The position numbers were made by a program, and so were the translations under genes. A DNA stretch of 24,958 nucleotides from Pelargonium cotyledonis (Eukaryota > Streptophyta > Magnoliopsida > Geraniales > Geraniaceae): the NCBI GenBank assembly GCA_036897625.1, contig JAYMTA010000714.1, positions 1-24,958 of the forward strand. Direction: 5' to 3'. Below the pieces are notes generated by a model that was not told the origin of the DNA, did not search any database, and was given only the letters and a program-made list of their open reading frames with translations. Below, one piece after another: positions 21,801 through 24,958 of the stretch (its first letter is position 1; every line of letters begins with the position of its first letter).

Positions 21801-24541
21801 ATATGTGTTATTCTCCTGTTGCAGGAAAATACTATGTCTGCAGATGTTACTTTTTTTTAGTCTTCTCCTTATTTTCATCCTCTGACTATAATCATAGTAT
21901 TATCTCTGAGGATCTTCTGATTCCTTATCTAGGACCTCCTTTTTTTTAATCATCTCAACCAACCACTCTTGCAAACCCACATGCTCTACTACAAGTTTAT
22001 TCTCGTTGTCCCTGTCGTCCTTCTGTTATAGGTACTGATGCAACTTTAGTTGAATTACCTCTTGCTCCAGCATCTTCACCTGTTTGATGAAATGCCTGTT
22101 TGTGCTTAGACAAGGTAATCGTTCTACGAGGAATCCCAAATCTCGTTATACCTTTCTCAGTTAAATCATATCACTGAAATTCATTTGAGGCGTGATAGTA
22201 AGAATCTCTACCAAGTGAAATCAGAGCACTGCAAGAATTGTAGAGATTGTGTAGAGAATGTGATCATAGAGAGACTTTTCTCACAAGGGGTTGCAACATA
22301 TTCTAATTAGCCAAGGGTGATGTCTTCATGATAACCTCATCAATGATCATCTCTTGGGTCTGAAGAATTTCTCCAAAGGAGTCTCCTAAATTAGGTTAGG
22401 TTGAGGGGGCCTTTCAGTCTTCTCAAGGGTACATAATTCATGGAGCTAGTAACAAGCATGGCGTAAGATTCCTTGCTTTGGATCAAGAGGATTGTCTGTC
22501 TAATGAGTGATCTCTTTGGGTTGGGGGAGGAGCTCTCCCTGTGTGTAGGTTTGACCTAAGAGCCCAAGAGTTATTAGTGTAGCAAGCATGGGATGCCGTA
22601 CCATGAGATTTCCTAGGCGAGGCTTCAAAAGTGGAGTGGGGGCTTCCTTGGTGTAGGGTCTTTTTTTATTTACTTTAGAAATAACTTTAGTGGTCCTTGC
22701 TTCCTTGGGAGTTGAGGAGAGCTGCCTTTGTTGAGAGTAGTGCTAGAGGACCCTCATGAAGACACCCGGTGAAGCCCCATGGGGGCCTCAAGGGAGGACC
22801 AACATTCCTTATAGCTTGACGTGGCCCTTGCACCCTTGGCATTGTGAGACAAGTTGGGGTGAGAATGTGTTCTCTTTTGCTTCAATTTTGCTGGGTTGTG
22901 TTGAAACACGGGCTTGCGCCCTGGACAAAGGTTGTGTCATCTCAGTTGAGATTTCTCTCTGCTTGGATCACACATGGGTGTGACGTGTCACCTCAGCTGA
23001 AATTCCTCTCTACTGGGCCACACAGGGCCGCATCTCACCTTAGCTGAGATTCTTCCCAGCCATGGTCCCACATGGGTGCATATTTAAGACACCATGTTCA
23101 TTAACCTTAACCCGAGCCAGCTTCTACTGGTTCAGATGCTTCTATTCACCTTGGGTTGAATTCTTTGGAGGATCCGAACAGTATCTCCTTGAACCTTTGA
23201 CTTGTCAACCCTTAGGAAGCCTTAGTGACAGGTCTCTCTAAACATGTGTCAATCCTGGAATAGTTGAATCAAGTGCTGATTTTTTATGCATCATCACTAT
23301 GCTGTACTCATTTGTGCAATTTTACAGTTTTTTTATTTAATTAAAGAACGTCTTCAATCCAGACCATTATTGTTGTAGGGGAACAACAAATTCAACTTGA
23401 AATGAATGATGCTTTCGCTAAATTTTATCGTCAACCTCTAGATTTCTAAGTGACAAGTTATACATTTGCCAAATTGCATGTTTCACCGGAGTCATAAGTT
23501 TACATTTCCATTCTGTTTATGGTTGTAGGTCTTGGATCCAAGCAGACCAGTCATATTTATCGACACAGGTCTGAAGAATGCTTTCCTTATTAATGTGTTA
23601 TTGAGTATAGTTTCCTTAGAACTGTTATATAACCAAATCTTCCTTCAAAACACAGATATGTTACCAGCATTTGAGGCCAAGGATCACAAAACTGTAAATA
23701 ACCCAATAGAAGCTCACATTGTAGCAGAGGTATGTCCTTTGTCTGAAGTGTGTCAGTGGTGTGCAACTTAGCTTCTTTAATCACTAATAGTTCTCTTTAT
23801 TATAAAGGTTGCAGAGGAACTAGTTAAACGGGGAATTGAAGGGGATGATATTGGGGTGATCACTCCCTATAACTCTCAGACAAATCTTATTCGGAATGTT
23901 GTTTCTACCTCCTCTTTGGAGATACACACAATAGACAAATACCAGGTTGGACAACAGAAAATATCATTTCTGATGTTTATGTTGATTTTATGTTCCTATG
24001 ATTTGGAGAATAGAATCTCATAAAGTGACCACTGGACCTATTTTTGCTGAGTCCTGCATTTTTTTTCTTCTTTTCGTTTCAACACAAATCTTAAATGCTG
24101 TCCCTTGTAAGCCATCAGTCTTGTTCTGTGTAGGGAAGGGACAAGGATTGCATTCTGGTTTCTTTTGTAAGGTCAAGTGAAAATCCGAGGAACTGCACAT
24201 ATTCGCTGCTTGGAGACTGGCATAGGATTAATGTAGCCCTCACGCGTGCAAAGGTATCATCATGCATACCTTCCCTATTATTGATGTATAAAAGTAGCAT
24301 CTCAAGTAGATACTGGAGTCTAGCCTGCTCTCCTGCAATTGACATGAAATCGATTTGTTTGTTTATCTTGGTGTTTCTGCAGAAGAAGTTGATAATGATA
24401 GGTTCTCATAGGACCCTTTCGAGAGTACCATTGCTGAAGCTTCTCATTGATAAGGTTGATGAACAAATGGGCATTTTACGGGTGTCGAAGAAGGATATTA
24501 ACCTCAAAAGGGAGCTGAGGAGATGCAGTCAGGCTCTATGA
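9811..24541 (+). CDS. DNA2: DNA2 nuclease-helicase (JHS1-type), 34 coding exons
   Basis: DNA2 is an ATP-dependent helicase with a single-strand endonuclease. It trims long Okazaki flaps, resects double-strand breaks and helps stalled forks. I traced 34 coding exons (listed in the three block entries) whose GT-AG junctions all keep frame, giving about 1408 residues. Order: Ser/Pro/Asn-rich N terminus (1 to about 400), OB-like region (about 415-480), Fe-S RecB-like nuclease (480-745), linker and barrel (about 790-965), SF1 helicase (1000-1408). Cysteines 486, 730, 733 and 739 for the 4Fe-4S cluster are all there, as are the nuclease and ATPase residues, so the enzyme should be active. The start at 9811 (MPPRKKP) is the first ATG after the E2F-containing promoter and opens a long frame. 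Main doubts: the exon 2 acceptor (10468 or 10477) and possible small exons missed in the weakly conserved N terminus. Confidence 0.93.
9834..9860 (+). repeat. TCT microsatellite inside DNA2 exon 1
   Basis: A run of TCT and TCA codons encodes nine consecutive serines (residues 9-17). Length changes here would alter the N terminus without shifting frame. Confidence 0.8.
10943..11483 (+). other. DNA2 intron 3 (541 bp)
   Basis: AT-rich intron with gtaatt donor and atgcag acceptor. I see no repeat, open frame or RNA gene in it. Confidence 0.7.
12249..12743 (+). other. DNA2 intron 7 (495 bp)
   Basis: Splits the tryptophan codon of EEW (TG|G). Donor gtacgt, acceptor tgttag. AT-rich, and nothing recognisable lies inside. 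Confidence 0.75.
13710..14296 (+). other. DNA2 intron 11 (587 bp)
   Basis: Contains a slightly more GC-rich patch at about 13760-13900 with an open frame of 63 codons that resembles no family I know and is probably chance. Donor gtgttc, acceptor tgacag. Confidence 0.65.
14363..15072 (+). other. DNA2 intron 12 (710 bp)
   Basis: AT-rich, with donor gttaga and acceptor ctgtag. The 14800-14880 stretch has a different composition and could be repeat-derived, but I see no terminal repeats. Confidence 0.65.
16907..17803 (+). other. DNA2 intron 19 (897 bp) with a dispersed repeat
   Basis: Donor gtacaa, acceptor cttcag. The intron separates the GDYV and ILTAE codons. Apart from the repeat described at 17084-17325 it is plain AT-rich intron sequence. 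Confidence 0.7.
17084..17325. repeat. Dispersed-repeat fragment in DNA2 intron 19
   Basis: Landmarks such as aacagcttaagctgatgg, ggcccaatttatttt, ccccctcacgtgcaagccc and gtaccatgttgagc match, from memory, a repeat family often seen in eudicot introns and intergenic DNA. Composition changes sharply at both edges. No coding potential or clear terminal repeats were found, so the class is not stated. Confidence 0.45.
18875..19664 (+). other. DNA2 intron 24 (790 bp)
   Basis: Lies between the Walker A/Ia exon and the next helicase exon. The part at 19090-19400 begins after two A-runs and reads differently from its surroundings, with short gggtatttt and gtaattacccc motifs, so it may be a decayed insertion. 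Nothing in it looks like a gene. Confidence 0.6.
19968..20829 (+). other. DNA2 intron 26 (862 bp)
   Basis: Follows the Walker B exon. AT-rich throughout, with donor gtatga and acceptor tgctag. The open frames near 20570-20780 are of random composition. Nothing recognisable was found. Confidence 0.7.
21319..23528 (+). other. DNA2 intron 29 (2,210 bp), the largest, with inserted DNA
   Basis: It splits the helicase between motif IV (exon 29, ending WLKE) and the segment leading to motif V (exon 30, VLDPSRPVIFIDT). Most other introns here are 80-900 bp. From about 22400 to 23200 the base composition rises in G and C relative to normal intron sequence, and a three-copy tandem repeat lies at 22934-23080. 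A 19-bp direct repeat (agcaatggataatatatat) occurs at 21479-21497 and 21515-21533. An inserted transposon remnant is likely, but I found no protein domain, terminal repeats or flanking duplication to name it. Confidence 0.7.
22934..23080. repeat. Three-copy imperfect tandem repeat (about 49 bp)
   Basis: Units start at 22934, 22985 and 23032 (spacing 51 and 47). Each has the plan (g/a)t(g/c)tcaYctYagYtgaRatt, then a pyrimidine-rich run, then a g(g/a)tcacacatggg-like segment. Divergence between copies shows that it is old. It lies in DNA2 intron 29 and has no evident role. Confidence 0.7.
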
Positions 24542-24700
24542 TGAGTGTAAACTGTAAATTTTGTCAACACAATGCATATTGTAGCTGCAAATGGATATTC
24601 TTGGTTAGTTGTTATAGCATCACATAATGTAATGTATAAAACCATCTCTTGTAAATTAAGAAGGATTTTGAAAAATGTAAAATAAGAGAATGGGCATCAG
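24542..24700 (+). terminator. DNA2: DNA2 3' UTR and likely polyadenylation region
   Basis: After the TGA at 24539-24541 the sequence has several TGTA/TTGTA far-upstream-type motifs (24546-24660) and A-rich near-upstream candidates (gtataaaacc near 24635, gtaaaataag near 24677). Plant polyadenylation signals are loose and no perfect AATAAA is present, so the cleavage site cannot be placed. Confidence 0.35.
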
Positions 24701-24797
24701 CTCCTCGTTGATCTTTCATCACTAGCTACCTTATCGAACTTGGATATATTGCAAGCAAAACTCTTGACAAGTAACTGCTCTGATTCCAATTGATCCA

Positions 24798-24958
24798 GTG
24801 AGGTTGGGTTGGATCGGGTCAGGTCGGTCTGGTCCGGTCCAAGTCGGTTTGAGAATGGACAACGCCGGTCTTGTCTTGCAAACATAACTAGGGATGACAA
24901 TTGCACCCGACTTCAACGGGGACCCGCAATACCCGTCCCGATGGGTATGGGAATGAGA
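24798..24958. repeat. GGTC-rich and CCCG-rich repeat running off the window
   Basis: ggttgggttggatcgggtca and the following ggtcggtctggtccggtccaa form a degenerate GGT/C-rich stretch at about 24800-24850. From about 24890 the pattern gggatgacaattgcacccga, then ggggacccgcaatacccgtc, begins a CCCG/GGGTATGGG-type repeat often seen in plant dispersed elements. It continues past the window end, so its class cannot be told. Confidence 0.5.

Larger units (their letters stand above)
16652..24541 (+). other. DNA2: DNA2 exons 19-34: linker and SF1 helicase domain
   Basis: Exons: 16652-16906, 17804-17878, 18064-18185, 18282-18354, 18444-18548, 18707-18874, 19665-19734, 19816-19967, 20830-20907, 21002-21094, 21181-21318, 23529-23568, 23656-23729, 23808-23945, 24134-24253, 24383-24541 (residues 790-1408). 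Motifs in order: Q motif SLNNDQRRAI, Walker A GMPGTGKTS with K1017, Ia TSYTNSAVDN (from 1038), Walker B DEAGQ (1121-1125), III GDHYQLPP (1145-1152), IV QYRM (1186-1189), V EIHTIDKYQGRDKD (Q1316 at an exon end), VI NVALTRAK (R1354). All are intact. The order and spacing match UPF1-like SF1B helicases and DNA2 in particular. Confidence 0.93.

Noticed and set aside
22205..22220. Possible LTR-retrotransposon primer binding site (atcagagc)
   Set aside because: Only eight bases match the initiator-tRNA-type site, and no flanking LTR ends, polypurine tract or gag/pol frame were found.
22756..23047. Two overlapping plus-strand frames in DNA2 intron 29
   Set aside because: They overlap each other and a non-coding tandem repeat, and have no domain-like features.

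Overview
This window looks like nuclear DNA of a flowering plant, most likely a eudicot. It is AT-rich, its genes are split by many GT-AG introns, and both recognisable proteins belong to plant families. The species cannot be fixed from the sequence alone. I saw no bacterial-type operon, CRISPR array, rRNA gene or functional tRNA gene.

Layout. Positions 1-4740 are intergenic and built from dead mobile DNA. They hold an AT-rich imperfect duplication (about 590-1010), a retroposon-like tail in minus orientation (about 1082-1225), a SINE with perfect 16-bp target-site duplications (1617-1824), an internally deleted LINE-like retroposon with perfect 16-bp target-site duplications (2047-3099), and a fold-back MITE-like element (about 3771-3977). 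Next comes a complete ten-exon gene for a PIN-LIKES (PILS) auxin carrier, coding 5664-7728 on the plus strand. Its upstream region has a candidate TATA box, a candidate leader intron, a duplicated 40-bp block and a palindromic G-box. About 1.9 kb of gene-free DNA follows.

The rest is filled by one large gene, also on the plus strand: the DNA2 nuclease-helicase (Arabidopsis JHS1 type). I reconstructed 34 coding exons from 9811 to 24541, about 1408 residues. All exon junctions keep frame, and all diagnostic residues are present: four Fe-S cysteines, the RecB-like nuclease motifs, and the SF1 helicase motifs from Walker A to motif VI. Its promoter has a textbook E2F site and three TGGGCY (site II) elements, which fits an S-phase gene. 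The introns carry repeats; the largest (21319-23528) contains a three-copy tandem repeat. After the gene come GGTC-rich and CCCG-rich repeats that run off the window edge.

The two genes do unrelated jobs (auxin homeostasis at the ER; DNA replication and repair in nucleus or organelles), and I see no sign that they work together. I found no convincing new biological system. The best leads are the two datable retroposition events, a PIP-box-like motif at the DNA2 N terminus, and a stop-free intron inside the PILS loop.
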